DNA of 64,000 nt from Echinometra lucunter (lineage: Eukaryota; Echinodermata; Echinoidea; Camarodonta; Echinometridae). Shown here one piece after another: positions 51,301-63,474 of the stretch (its first letter is position 1; each line of letters starts with the position of its first letter). The DNA is taken from the NCBI GenBank assembly GCA_029962745.1, contig CM057162.1, forward strand, positions 8,421,406 to 8,485,405, read 5' to 3'. The translations under genes were made by a program, and so were the position numbers. The notes under the pieces are model-generated. The model ran no database searches, was not told where the DNA came from, and saw only the letters and a list, made by a program, of their open reading frames with translations.

Positions 51301-54300
51301 CAACATTTGACCTAGAATTACTGAGGAATGATTCTACTCAACAAACCAACAGAAGGTTTCGGAATTTTCCATGCATTACTCAGGAGAATAAAAGCAGCAT
51401 TTCCTTGATAAAGAGTGTTCAAAATGGTTCAAATTATAACAACTACATCTGCATTAAAATATGGCTGAAATCTGATTTTGCTTAAAATAAATGCCATTAC
51501 TAACTTAAATGTGAACATCCATTCATAATCACAACTGCTCTCCCTTCTCAAAGCTGCTATTATTCACTGAGGCAAAATAAGCCGAAAACATGATTTCTAA
51601 CTCACAGAATGAAATGTGCTGGCGCCAGATTCTAAACTTGAGTGCTTATATGACTTTGTGTACATAAAGAAACACAAAACTAGCTACACATATAGATTTG
51701 TGTTATTCAACAAATCTATGTGTCACTACTTTTCTAGTCTAGAGCATTTATTTTTTTCTGTGCGTGTACAGGAAGGCAAAATGATTATTATGTCTTACAA
51801 CCACAAAAAAGTAAAGGAAGTAACAGCAGATTATACATTCTACTATAAAAATCTACAAACACAATCTAAAATGACAGTCTATAAAATACTCTTGCTATAT
51901 ACATCTACATGTCACAGAATTTAGTGTCATTGCCTGTGTGATTAAATTCACGTGTGGAGGTGTCGTGGTGTAGTGTTCTATCACTTGAATCTCAATTTAA
52001 GGGTTGAGCGTTCAGATACAAGCTTGGCACTGATGTGTTTTGACAAGACACGTGCCACTCTCACCCAGGTGCTAATTGGGTACCTGGTAGGATGCACAGG
52101 TTAGTGTGATTGGATTAGCATGTGCATACTGCCATGGCATAATCCCTCATGATGGCAGTCTCCTGTTTTCATATACCTCTTCAGTTTAATTATGCATTTG
52201 CATTTGTATACTTTAATATTATTACTGTATACCATATTTTGTACCTGGTATTTTATTTATGTAATGTTTATGTAATCATGTATTGCTTTGCATTTGTTGT
52301 TATTTGAATGCAGAAATAAAAACAAACAAACAAACAAACATAAATAAAACAACAACTGGTGACTGGCTGGAATGCACCCTAGGGAGTGGAGAATGTGTAT
52401 AGCTAATGTGCAGAATTTGAATCTAATGACAGGGGCAATAATAATAACAGTGTAAGCACTTTGCTCAGCAGATTATATTACCAGTATCAACCCATAGCAG
52501 TACAGAGCTTTCTTGAGGTCTAAATTAATCATCTTCAGTCTTCAAATTGGCAGCAAAAATTTCTTTCCACGTTTACATAGCTTGAAAAACATAAATATGG
52601 ATATAACATAAACCAAAATGAAATATAATTGTAAGAATTGAATCAAAAATTGCCAATTTGAACACAGAAATAGTGATTGCATATTATTCACTGCATTGCC
52701 AATTTAAAGACCTTAATGATTAATTACACTTAAACTGCTCTAATTTGAGAATTCCACACCATACAGCGATAGGAATGGGCTCAAATTTGTGCGTGTATTT
52801 TTCTCTTTCTGCTCATGTATGATATGCACTGCCTAACATTCTGGACCAGCAGATACTGCAAAAGCGTCTCCTAAAGGTGACACTGTACCTCTATGGGTTA
52901 AAGCACATTACATGTACCAGAAAGTATTATCATTATTACCTGAATGTATGCCACAAGTATGCTTGTGGATGAAAATAGGGTAAATTAGTAACTAAATATT
53001 AGTTTAAAAACATGGAATTACAATCAATGCTATGCTTGCATACCAGCATGTTAAAGCTAAAATGTTATGTATCAGTTTTCGTCAAACACTGAAAGTAGAT
53101 GTCCCCCCCCCCATCTTTCTCTCCTGTTCTTGCTTCCCCCTTTCCTTCTATCTTCTTTATCTCATACTATCATTTGCTTGCTCTTGCCCCCCCCCCCTTC
53201 CTCTCACTCTTCCCCTTTTTCTTTTCCATATTCATTGAATTCATACTATGAACATGGCAGACAAAGAAAGCAGACAAAATAAACAAACCCTCATTCTACC
53301 CTTCACAATGGTTCTGGTAGTCAATAGAACATCCCTTCACTGCTATTGTCTGAAATATGTGGAAAAGGTGCCACATGCATATTCACCTGGAACTACATGA
53401 TTAAACATAATAGCTATGAAGGGCTGTCCTTTTGACTACCAGAACCATTGTGAAGGGTAGAATGAGAGGTTGTTTATTTTGTTTGCTTTCTGTGTCTGCC
53501 ATGTTCATAGTGTCATAAAGAGTTGCAATTTAAAATGACTAGTTTTGTTACTGTGACTACTGTAGTCTTTTACGTTTGTAATTAGTATAGAAACCTGTCA
53601 ATTTAACAAACCCTTCAATATTTTGGGGTTCTAAATTGTCAAGCAAAAAGACTGGACCTTGTGGCAGTTCACAGGTTATGCCATAAATTCTACTACTACT
53701 AATGAAAAAAAAAGAAGAAGAAATGGAGTAGTAAGATTCATCAAGAGATATAAGTTAGCTGTGATAGATGTTATTTTGAAACTTTGAATTCAACCAAAGA
53801 ATAAATTTTGCAAAAGCAAAAATTGGAAATTGTTTTTTGCTCCCCCCCCCCCCGATATGATGTTAAGAATTACAATTCTAGGGCCATGTCTTGATCTAAA
53901 TGTAGACACGTCAGGGCATTTGAATTTCAACAACGTAACATGTAGCTTATAATGCCAAGCTTATGGTGAAATAACCAGAGTGAAACTCCAAAAGATCACT
54001 TGAAATTTACATGGTAGTGGTGGTCAATCCATGTTTATTCATTGGAATTTAAGAAAAGGTGCTTTTCAGTAACCCCTGACTAGTATATTAGAGTGGAATT
54101 AAATCATCTATGCAAAACAAAAATAAACAAAGATTAAATGATCAAGTTGAGAAAGAGGAAGAGAAAGAAGAAGAGGATGATGAAGGATAAGAAGAAGAAA
54201 GAGGAAAAGAAAGAGAAGAAAAAGAATGAATAAAGAAATATTAGAAGAGAATGACACATTCGTGAAAAAAAAATTCTGGAAATAAAAGTGATGCTTACCA

Positions 54301-57300
54301 GAAAACTGGATTGAGCCCCCTATTGCCCGGATAGGAAGAGGAATCGTAGATAATCAGCTTCTGATCAAATCTGTAAAAAATACAATATTACATATAGAAT
54401 CTCTCTATATGTGGCAGATGCAGAATTTGGTATTTTTTCTTTCAACAGGTGATTCAGACATATGTGTACCTAAAGTCTTTGAATATGTATTAATTCTTCA
54501 GGTGACATCTTGGCAATAATGATTACCATTAATACACATGTTAAGTTAAGCTCTGCACTACCTTTTTTGTCAGGGGTTCCAGACTGAAATATTTTTGGTA
54601 TTTTGCTTTTCACTGTGCCTCTCTTTACATTCACAAATTTTAGGGGTCTGGGGCCTGTTTCTGGAAATCAACGCCAAGTTAGTCATATCTTTGTCCGCCA
54701 ACTACGGAGATGACTCTGATCTTGGTAAACCGTTTCACGAAGAGCATGCTAGCTAAATATATCGTGAATCGATGTTGCTATGTGACAACACATAGTCTTG
54801 ATCACAATAACGCGTAATTATTTTGTAAAAGAATTTTATCAAAACTGCAATTATTTGAGTGAACTGGTGAGTGCAAAGATTAGAAATAGTAGCAAGGGGT
54901 TATAGATACAACATATTTTCAAAGAAGGCAGATTACACCAAAGAAAAAATTCTGTTTTCAGCAATTAAGTTAATTATTGTTTTGAATGTAAGATGGGTAC
55001 CCCCGGGACACTAGATTTGCAAAATAAACCCTTACGTTCATGATCGGAAAAAGGAGGCAAATTAAATATTTATCCAGCGTCATGTCTTGACCAAAACGTT
55101 GATATGCATAATTTTGGTAAATTACAAGCTAAAATATGTCTCATAAATGTATTTTGTTTAAAAAATCTACGATATAAATTATCTTTGAATAAATATGGGT
55201 CTGAAATCTACAGACTATCCCTTTGACTATGCCTTGCGTGACGTGGAAGAATTGCGTTCTTTTGCGAGATTTTACAATCACGGGAGAAACCCCCTAGGAA
55301 ACCTTTTTTGCAGATCGTTTCATATGAAACATCAAATATAATATTTATACATGAGCAAGGATGAATTACTGATTGCAGGAACCTTTAGAAAAGATAGATT
55401 TGAATTATTTTTTTAAAATCAATGTACCTTCCATTTTGGCCAGCCATAATCTACCAAATTAGTGGCATGTGATGGCGCTGCATATCAGCGAAAAAAGATA
55501 TGGCAGGGTCAGAGGCATCATATACCTAGGGGGCAAAACCCCATTTTCAGGGTTTTTGAGAAACGGAATGCTGTAAAAGGTTGTTGGGTGTCAATGTGTT
55601 CAGGATATCATACTGCACAACTTCCAGGTGGACTACCTTGAAATTACGCTGCTGAAAAGAAATGGCGACCATTTTTCCAAAATGGCTGCCTTGTAAACTA
55701 GTATTGAACTGTTTTGAATGTAAATATTTAATAAAACATCTATTTCTCACGTATAATACATCATATTAAAGAGTATTAAATTCCCTACGCACTGATGTCA
55801 CTTTCGATGGGTTTGTAGATGATTTGCATAACATTTTTGTCTCAAATATGTGAAATTTTACCTTTTTTACCCAAAATCTTTAATTGCATCAAAATACATA
55901 TTTCGGCGTATTTCAATAGTCCTGATGACTAATAATGTCAGACTTTATCAAAAATTGTCCATATCTGTGGTCAATATCATATGCAAGTTTCAACTTCATC
56001 ACTTATCTAACTAAAAAGTTGTAGGACTCTGAAGTTAACACTGTGATATTGACTAATTGCACAGAAATTGGTTGCTAAGGGCTACCTACTCCCTAACAAC
56101 GTTGGCATCTTGCTATGTCTAGTGATCGCTATTTCCATGCAGCTTAATGATAAGATATGTGCTGTCTATTGATGTAGTTTGATCGTATTTCATTCATTTA
56201 TGAATCTTAATTAGTTCCCAATGCTGTAAAAACAATGCGCATGTAGCAACTGATGTACAGATAGAAACTAGTGCAGGCTATTGGTGTATTTGGTGTATAT
56301 AGAATGAGTCCTTTCTGATGGTGATAGTTATGATTTGCACTCCTACTCTTAAAAATTACAATTCAAGGTTTGGTCGCCGCCTTCTGTTACATCTCCAATC
56401 CTCTCCATCCCGCCTCACCCCCCCCCCCCCCCTCCATTCGGCATTTAAAGAGACTGGTACAATGCCTTTTAGTAATGGAAAATGATCAATGAATTAAAAA
56501 CGCCTGACAATTTTTTATTCATAGTCAAATGGTTATTTGAAAAGAAATCTGTCAGTGTCTTGCAAGTAGTAAGGCAGGTCTTGCAAACATTGATTGATTG
56601 ATTAGGTCACCTTGGTTACCAATAATTGCATATTCATGCTAAGAAAACTTTTGAGAATCTTTCCACTTCTTTTATTCTCTCTTGTATAAACAATTGTATT
56701 TGAAAGCAACTACAAAAAACAATAAACAAACAATACTAATAAACCCAATGTGATTTTCAACCAACCGGGACATAGTATCAAGGACTTGCGTTTACCATGT
56801 TCACCAAGTTTACAGTATAGCTTGATTTGGATTGAACTTTTTTGTGTAAGTGGACCCTTGACAGTCAATTTTTTAAGGATCTTTTGAATGCACGCAAAGA
56901 AGACATTAAAAATGAAAAAAAGGAGAGTATTAAAGGGGGCCATTAATTAATAAACTTGCAGACTTTCACACAAGTCACAAGAAAAACTCCGAAGATGAAG
57001 ATCTATCTGCCTGTTACAAAAAACATTGTCTCGGTTTAACATAGGCAGAGTTTTAGGTCACGCCCTAACAAATGAGAAACTTGATTATCTGATTACTTCT
57101 TTAAACTGCCAGGATGGGGATGTGTAACTTGTTCAATACGATCAGTCATCCGCAATAGCTTCCTAGTTTTACCATCCTTAGTGCCTTAATTTGCATGGCC
57201 AGAATTCATATTTGTACAGTTGTATTAAAACTATTTTATAAAATTAATTGGATGGGGTAAATTCTAATAAAATGGGAGCAAAAAAAAAATTGTTGAGCTA

Positions 57301-57974
57301 GGGAAAGATTTCTTCCTTGCATGCTCTCATAATCTTCAAAGCCTATAAGGCATAAGCAGTACTGTGATGTTTTTAATATGATTTTACTCAATTTCTCGCT
57401 TTAAAATAAAAAATAAAATGGGCAGGATCATGGCTGTTGAGGAAGGAGGGGGAGGACTAGGAGTTCTGATCCCAAAATAGGAGCTTCGCTAGATATGTGT
57501 GCGGAGGTGTCACAGCCAAGGATGAAAAGGGGCAAATTTGACATTTTCATATCTATCTGCATGGGATGTTATCAATTCTATGCAGTGTTGCTTTCATGTT
57601 CTTTCTGTTCATATATTTGTTTTTATCTCTTCCTGCAAGTTTGGCAAAAATCCAATGACCTTTTATTTTATTTATTTATTTCAATTTTATTTATTCATTT
57701 ATTCATTTTTGCTTAGAAAACAATCGTATCAGCTGCATAGTAAGACATTTCACAACTCAAAAGAAAATAGCGACGTTAATATCTCTTCTGAGTCAAAGCC
57801 AACTGATCTTTAGTACCTATATTTTTATTGTTTGATAGTTACTTGTATTGGTGAAACTGTAGTAAGGTTAGGTTCTGGGCAAAAAAAAGTAGGGTATTGG
57901 GGAAAAAATCCTTATTTGTAGATATCCATTTTATTCCCATCAGTTTTCATAAAACAATAGTTTGGCAAGTTTTT

Positions 57975-58006
<32 letters not shown>

Positions 58007-61000
58007 TTGGGGGGGAAAGGGCTCGAATCTCGCAATGGGCATGTTTTTGAGGTAGTGGGTGTGCGGGATAAGGAATGAGTTATGAACCCTACACGCTCAG
58101 AAAGTTGGTTAAGATCGTTGCCAGTTGCTTATGAACCTGTCAATTTTTCGTAAAAGAAATGTACAGTATGAAACGTAAGTGTTTTTTTCTAAACCAACGT
58201 TTGGTTGGTTCATGATAAGAACCTACCAAATGTTCATCTAGAAAATTTCTTATTTTTATAGAATAGATCTTCAACCAACCTAAAAAAAAAAAAAAAAATC
58301 TTGTTTAGCACTTGTATGCATGTCTAATTGTATTTCGCTGGTTTCCTTGACAGTACTATAAATTTAAGGCTAAATGATATGACAAGGGGGAGTGAAAGAG
58401 GGGGGAGCAAGAAGGGTAAGGAATGGGCAGATATGCTAACTATCAATGAGTTGTAGAGACTCTTTCATTTTTTGTCAATAATTCTCCATTACAACAAAGG
58501 TAATGGACGAAAGTCTCTCGCTTTTTAGTTTTTATGTGTTGGGGGAGAGGGGGAGGGGGTATGGACACATTAAGATATTAGGATGTGGTGTGGAACAACA
58601 TCTGAACAATTTCTTCATGTGATAAAGTCATAGTGTCCTTGTTCTTAATGCATTATTGGACCAATAATCTAAATTTTTATAATAGTTCATGAACACACGA
58701 CATACATGTAGATTGCTAGGCACAGACAACAGCAACAGCTTATTAGGATGGGGTGAGCGAAGGGGCCTAAACATGGCGCAAGGGGGGGGGGGGGTGAACG
58801 AACCGCAAAATCTATAATCTTTATGAGTTGGAATGTAAATCATAAATCATGAATACCACTTTAAGAAAGGACTCGTTCCCTGTATCATTGGACCAAATGC
58901 TGTGCTAGTTTCCATCTATGCATTATCAGTTTCTAGGCGCAGTCGCTTTTTTTAGTGCTCATTGGGAACCAATGAAGATTCATAAATGAATGAAATATGA
59001 TCAAACTGCATCATTAGACATCACATGACTTATCAGTTGCATGGAAATAGTAATTACTGGTGGAAATGTCATTCTACATAGCAAAATACCAACGTTGCTA
59101 GGGAGCAGGCAGCCCTTAGCAACCAATTTCTGTGCAATTAATCCATATCACAGTGTTAACTTAGAGTCCTACAACTTTTTTGTTAGAAAAGTGATGAAGT
59201 TGAAACTTGCATATGATATTGACCATAGATATGGACAATTTTTGAGAAAGTCTGAAATTATTAGTCATCAGGACTATTGAAATACGCTGAAATATGTATT
59301 TTGATGCAATTAAGATTTTGGGAAAAAAAGGTAAAATTTCACATATTTGAGCCACAAATGTTATGCAAATCATCTTCAAACCCATCGAAAGTGACACCAT
59401 TGTGTAGGGAATTTAATACTCTTTAATATGATGTATCATACGTGAAAAATAGATGTTTTATTAAATATTTACATTCAAAACAGTTCATTACTAGTTTACA
59501 AGGCAGCCATTTTGGAAAAATAGTCGCCATTTCTTTTCAGCAGCGTAATTTTAAGGTAGTCCACCTGGAAGTTGTGCAGTATGATCTCCTGAACACATTG
59601 ACACCCAACAACCTTTTACAGCATTCCGTGCCCCTAAAACCTGTCTTGCCCCCTAGGAAATAAGTTCTTAGTCGGGATGTTGGCGTTGATCTTGGCAAGC
59701 ACGGCTTCGTGAAACACCTAGCAGACAACTAACCAACTAGCGGCGATCTTAGCTGAGAAGTTGACTTATGACGGTTTCGAGAAACAGGCCCCTGGGCCCC
59801 ATTTCATACAACTTGTTATCAGTAACAACTGCCACATTTCTTTGACAAATTTCCTCTCAGCCAATCAGATGCAAGGATTTCAGTAGCTTACAACAATTAG
59901 TCACTGCATCTTGTTATTGATAACAAATTTTTATGAAGAGGGCCCTGGACTGAAGACTTGAAGCCCTTGTCCACCAGAGCCTGGTTTGAGTCAAAATCCA
60001 GACTTTAATAGATCAGGACAAGTTTCTACCTGAATTAATGCTGAAAAGAAATCTTGAATTTCCACTAATCAGCTACCCATTATTGAACTACATGTACACC
60101 AGAGAAAGACAAAAAGAAAGAAGGAGGAGAAGAAGAAGGAGAAGGAGAAAGAGAAGGAGACAAGAAGGAAAATAACAAGGAGAAGAAAAAGAAGAAGGAT
60201 AATGAGAATAAGAAGAAGAAGAAGAGAAGGGGAATCTATGGAATATCTAGTTTACTTAGTCTAATGCACTCACCCAGCTGAGTAAACTCTGGACTCCAGA
60301 CAGACAATACACTTGACAATATCTGTATGTTCCTTGGAGTTGTATGAATATTTGAGATCTATAAGGTGTCCACTCTCTCGATCTGTATCAGAGACATTAA
60401 AAAGCAGGATAGATTTTACTGTACACATGGGTGGAGAGTAGAAAACATAGATAAATGTCTTGCTTAAAAGAAATTACATGAAAGCACCTCTGCAAAAGTA
60501 GCCAGATAGAATAAAACATGAAAAGAAGAGAATTAAATAAAGATTGGCATTGTGAGACTTACTCTCATCCAAGCTGAAGACCCTGATACAAGCATTGAAG
60601 CCACACACAAGCTGGTGTCTCCTCACATTTAAGGCCATGGTGTAGACAGGGGAACCAAACTGTTGAAGGAAGCAGGAAAATCAGAGCAATGCTCAAACAA
60701 GAGAATAGCTTCAGTTTCCTTCACTGCAAAGCATATCAAAATGTACTACACTACACTACTGACTGGCACAAGCTTAACCTGTTGACAATCTCCCATAGGT
60801 ATAATATATGTGTCACCGAGGCTGCATTTCACGAAACCGTCATAAGTCTAAGTTCATGGACATCCCTTTGAAACGCGTGTTAATTCTACAGTATGCGTTT
60901 CAATGGGATGTCCAAGAAGTTAGACTTACATGTACGATGGTTTCATGAAATACAGCCCTGATTCCCTTAGGCAATGGGTTAAGAGCCTACAAACAGTAAA

Positions 61001-61242
61001 AAAAACTAAGAGAAGCACTTCTCCAAGAATAAAGAGCACATGGCTAAACTGAAGAAAGCTCAAGAAGTTGAGAAGTTGACTTACTGAGATGTGATCATGT
61101 ACTGCTGCTGCTGTAGACCAAGCTATGATGGTGCCATCATTAGAAGAGGAGAACATTACCTTGGCTTCTGGCCTGTGCACAAAAAGATTCAGAGCAATGA
61201 GATTATTTGGAGATATACGCTAACATCTGTCATTATTGTTAC

Positions 61243-61275
<33 letters not shown>

Positions 61276-61470
61276 CATTATTATTAGTGTTATTATTGTT
61301 ATCACCATTAGCATACAACCCACCATAAGGCGAATTCAAACAATAGGTTTATTCCGTCACAATAGGGCAGGAGAGTGTTAAGGGGAAAAAAAGTGTGCAT
61401 TAAGGGGAATCGAAACAATAGGTCGAGAACAAAAGAATTCCCCCTAAGGTTGCAATTATAGTTATTATTA

Positions 61471-61512
<42 letters not shown>

Positions 61513-63387
61513 ACATGATTACTATTGTTGTTGTTATTATCATTATCTATATCATAATTAACATTATCATCATTATTATGACTATGATCATGGTGATTTT
61601 TATCATTTTCATTATCATCATCATCATTATTATTGTCATCATTATCATTAGCATTTCTATCATTATCATTGTTACATTTATTATAATTATCATTATGAAA
61701 CGAGTTCAAGGATGTAGCCAATAGTGAGTGCGTATGCATGTCACATGTTCATGCTTTAATTCTACGCAACCTTCTAGCAATACATTTTTTGTGCAGCACT
61801 GTGCATTTTGTATGCATCACTTTACTTCTAGAGTGAGAGTGAGACGCACGCCATGAAATACACCTTATTTCTAGAAATCTATCACAAAAAGGATTTAATG
61901 CACTTTCTCAGGAGCGCATCACATTCTGACTAGCTGGCTACACTTGTGATGATGTCATAACATAAGAGAAAACAGATGTTGCCTCCTTGTCGGTGCGATC
62001 TGAGGAAATTTGGAGCCATTTTAACAAATTTTCCACTACAAAGTCATACTGCCGACCCATTTTATAAACCAAATAATGCGCAAATTAAAATTTTCATGTC
62101 AGTGGCGATGCAGGCATCTTGGGTATTAACAATATTATGCAAAAGCACTCGGCGCAAGTGCCTTGTGCTAGTCATACATTGTACATACCTTCGAGTGTGC
62201 TGCATCGCCACTAACACACTCACATCTGTGCATTTGTATATCATCATTTTCGTTACTAACTTTAAGTATTTGGCATCACATATGCCTGGGAAGGCAAAAG
62301 CTTGCTTAAAAATCAGAGTGACAAGCAGGACTGGTCTCCCCTCAAGGTATAACTGATTTGGATTTGTGCAAGTGTATGACTACTACTATCGAAATCCATC
62401 AATATTGCATCACAATTAGCAAACTTGCAAATGTATTTAAAATCTTGCTGTAAAATCTTATTTGCAATATCAATATGGGGAGGGGGGGGGGGGGGGTGAT
62501 GCATGTGTCAAACTCATTCCACAATATATAAAAGTCTTTAAGCTATATAAAAATGACTAACTACAATTAATAGATATTGTAGCTTACCAGTACAAGAAGT
62601 CAGTGACCCAGCCTTGGTGTTCATGAGTTGAAATAGAAAGCTTGTAGCCTTCCACCTCCCACATCTTAATGTAGCCATCTGCAAGATATATACAAACACA
62701 CTCTCACAAATGCTAGGTTATACTAATGCAGGTGTCAATTGTATGATGCAACTCAAAACCTACAGCAATAGTGTGTCATTTGTCTAATAATATGAATCAC
62801 ATTTTCTTATATAATAACGCACCCCAACATCTGACCTATGACTGACATTCATTCACTCCATTGGAGATTTCTGAGTTATATCTTGGAAGATTGTCTGCGT
62901 TTTTCCATTTCGTGATATGAAAAGCTGTTTTTCATTTCATTTTCTTTTTTCACTTACACTGTTTTCTGTCCATTTCTGTTTCATAAAATTTTGACAAGCA
63001 TTCCCTACTTAGCTTCCCTTGCACTAGTCTAAAGGCCCCATTATTAGTTAGACAACAACTTTCTCTATTTTATTAGGAAAGACTTCCACATGTACCCCCA
63101 CTAAAAAAAAAAAGAAGTTTAGAGACACTGTATTTTCCACTATTTTCTTCTCAACTCTTTGTTTTTCTTGACTTATACTTCGGTCTAAGTTAGATCTAGA
63201 TCTAGACCTACAGAAAATATTACGCGTGGGACCGGCATTATTAGCCACAGACCCTCTCTGGCTCTAACGTTAGATCTAACTTACCTTCAAATCCAGCGAC
63301 TATTTCGCGCCGCAAAGGGTGGTATCCAAGAGCAGTCACTGATCTGTGGTGTGTCTCTTTAAGGACACTCTGTTTTTCCATAGCCAT
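36256..63387 (-). CDS. WD40-repeat protein, 20 exons, 784 residues, probably ciliary
   Basis: Exons, 5' to 3': 63285-63387, 62588-62678, 61085-61172, 60563-60659, 60274-60382, 54299-54370, 50946-51014, 50278-50464, 48928-49021, 46936-47034, 46303-46393, 44987-45240, 44301-44470, 43180-43302, 42421-42473, 41474-41572, 40869-41052, 39709-39821, 38497-38590, 36256-36420. Every junction is GT-AG and every phase agrees (2355 nt with stop). It starts MAMEKQSVLKETHHRSVTAL. WD signatures include DGYIKMW, DGTIIAW (exon 3), KVVKIWS (exon 8), RRICIWD (exon 15), DGTIRLW (exon 17) and DGTLRVWN (exon 20). A charged linker in exon 12 (EAKAKLAQLKNQKREERR) lies between two likely propellers. The C-terminus is basic then acidic (RKKKTARMEEKRE... 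EDEQEI). It should be a scaffold. An upstream X-box suggests a ciliary or axonemal role, which is inference. I could not assign it to a named WD family. Exon 7's acceptor (TTTAG at 51015) is the least certain. Confidence 0.87.
36679..36853. mobile_element. Short inverted-repeat MITE
   Basis: Ends CAGTGGACACTCAGTATAA and TTATACTGAGTTTCCACTG are inverted, about 175 bp, in intron 19. The ends resemble Tc1/mariner-pogo-type termini; no clear target duplication. Confidence 0.6.
38248..38460. repeat. Short-unit array with units in both orientations
   Basis: A unit of about 30 bases (GTGTTGAGCTCGTGGGCCTAATT type) occurs several times, the first ones reversed relative to the later ones. The segment can fold into a hairpin. 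It ends just 37 bases before the 3' end of exon 19 (38497), within the intron. Confidence 0.6.
38628..39083 (-). mobile_element. SINE body interrupted by a nested MITE
   Basis: Flanks (CCCGACTGCTAAAGGG and GTAAGCAATCAGAGGACCAAC to AACAAAGGGCA) match the SINE body at 10327-10460. Between them, 38651-38986 is an insert with inverted ends (CAGATATGAGGAGACAATG against CAATGTCGCCTCATATCTG). Confidence 0.65.
38651..38986. mobile_element. MITE nested in a SINE
   Basis: Inverted ends of about 30 bases carrying TCAGATATGAGGCGACATTGTG-type sequence. No coding capacity. Confidence 0.65.
40683..40818. mobile_element. Palindromic MITE relic
   Basis: Ends GCGTTTCATCACGTGTC and GACACGTGATGACATGC are inverted. 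The inner sequence (CTTCTGAAATCCTTGCATCTGA) matches the GGGCCC...TTTCA family. Directly beyond the 3' end of exon 17. Confidence 0.55.
41608..41749. mobile_element. Short palindromic MITE (GGGCCC...TTTCA family)
   Basis: GTTTCATAAAAGTGG against AAGTTTTATGAAATGAGG, with GCAGTTGTTACTGATAAC near the end. In intron 15. Confidence 0.65.
42981..43130. mobile_element. Short palindromic MITE, divergent relative
   Basis: GTGTTTCATCAACATTTG against CTTTCATGAAACGC; inner parts GACAAGTTGTCAGATC and ATCCGACAAG. Between exons 14 and 15. Confidence 0.5.
43716..44203. mobile_element. TTAA-flanked inverted-repeat element
   Basis: AGGCATTGGCTAAC and GTTAGCCAATGCCT are inverted ends flanked by TTAA on both sides (43712-43715 and 44204-44207). 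A TTAA duplication is typical of piggyBac-type elements. The interior is 488 bp with no transposase. Confidence 0.75.
45440..46110. repeat. Three tandem copies of a 224-bp unit in intron 11
   Basis: Units start near 45448, 45671 and 45896 and are highly similar (CTGCTGAAG ... CACTACATGTGT). No exon-like splice pairs were noticed in the unit. Confidence 0.9.
46590..46976 (-). repeat. Array of copies of the 3' end of WD40 exon 10 with its splice donor
   Basis: The last 35-40 bases of exon 10 and the first bases of the intron recur about every 65-75 bases. Copies lie near 46590-46620, 46651-46690, 46720-46762, 46790-46829 and 46858-46898, and the working copy ends at 46936. At least the copy at 46790 keeps an intact GTAAGTTCC donor. 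Confidence 0.75.
48545..48893 (+). mobile_element. tRNA-derived SINE
   Basis: A tRNA-like head (GCTCTAGCGGATA A-box region, GAGTTCAAGTCCC B-box), then a body with CATTTGCCACTCTCCATCGA and GCAAATGGGTACCTG, ending GCGCTATATAAATGTAATTATTATT. In intron 9. Confidence 0.75.
49336..49752. mobile_element. Inverted-repeat MITE
   Basis: TAAGCCCACCGCACACTATA and TATAGTGTGCTGTGGGCTTTA are inverted ends about 415 bp apart, in intron 8. No coding capacity. Confidence 0.7.
50549..50652 (-). pseudogene. Decayed duplicate of WD40 exon 8
   Basis: The minus strand reads FRLVIGSLHKVVKVSFQDG after a CATTCAG acceptor-like sequence, matching exon 8 (RLVTGSFDKVVKIWSQDG) at 50464 downward. Past LTHRLIGFSGT it loses the frame and stops matching, so only the first half remains, with no donor. 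Confidence 0.75.
51955..52450 (+). mobile_element. tRNA-derived SINE split by another insertion
   Basis: The head has GTCGTGGTGTAGTGTTCTA and the body GACACGTGCCACTCTCACCC and TGGGTACCTGGTAGGATG (51955-52140). Its tail (ACTGGCTGGAATGCACCC to AGTGTAAGCACTTTGC) resumes at about 52360. The 52141-52359 insert ends in an A-rich CAAA array like a retroelement tail. Confidence 0.65.
53245..53511. mobile_element. Foldback element
   Basis: Arms of about 100 bases (ACTATGAACATGGCAGACA ... against ... TGTCTGCCATGTTCATAGT) with ATTCTACCCTTCACAATGG and its complement inside. The loop is about 80 bases. In intron 6. Confidence 0.8.
54647..56312. repeat. Left arm of a 5-kb inverted arrangement in intron 5
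   Basis: Reverse-complement match to 58883-59792, with about 770 extra bases (roughly 54757-55525) absent from the right arm. Outer end GGGGCCTGTTTCTGGAAA. It contains a 67-codon minus-strand open stretch (55547-55750) whose translation is conserved in the other arm. Confidence 0.8.
56313..58882. other. Spacer of the inverted arrangement
   Basis: AT-rich with poly-T, poly-G and a (GTTTT)n run near 57978. No gene, transposase or further repeat recognised. Confidence 0.6.
58883..59792. repeat. Right arm of the 5-kb inverted arrangement
   Basis: Reverse complement of the left arm. Outer end TTTCGAGAAACAGGCCCC. Plus-strand open stretch 59442-59663 matches the left arm's minus-strand one (CFIKYLHSKQF, VAISFQQRNFKVVHLEVVQY). 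Confidence 0.8.
59794..59945. mobile_element. Short palindromic MITE (GGGCCC...TTTCA family)
   Basis: GGGCCCCATTTCATACAAC against the TTTTTATGAAGAGGGCCC end, with CTTGTTATCAGTAACAACTG inside. It directly abuts the foldback right arm. Confidence 0.75.
60820..60958. mobile_element. Palindromic MITE of a second family
   Basis: GGCTGCATTTCACGAAACC against GGTTTCATGAAATACAGCC, with GTTCATGGACATCCC and GGGATGTCCAAGAA inside. Half of a related copy is visible at about 36545-36620. Confidence 0.75.
61232..61285. repeat. ATT microsatellite
   Basis: (TTA)n in intron 2, near exon 3. Confidence 0.85.
61445..61700. repeat. Imperfect ATT/ATC microsatellite
   Basis: A long ATT run changing into mixed TTATCA units. 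The Asn/Asp- or Ile-rich translations are artefacts. Confidence 0.85.
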
Positions 63388-63474
63388 CTTGTCAGTTTAT
63401 GTTATTTCTCTCCATGTTCCAAAATCATAAATCCCTTTTTCTTTCACTTCAGTTCAGTCCTTTTTCAATTTTGT

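Noticed and set aside
61308..61739. ORF rich in Asn and Asp on the minus strand
   Set aside because: Translation of an ATT/ATC microsatellite.
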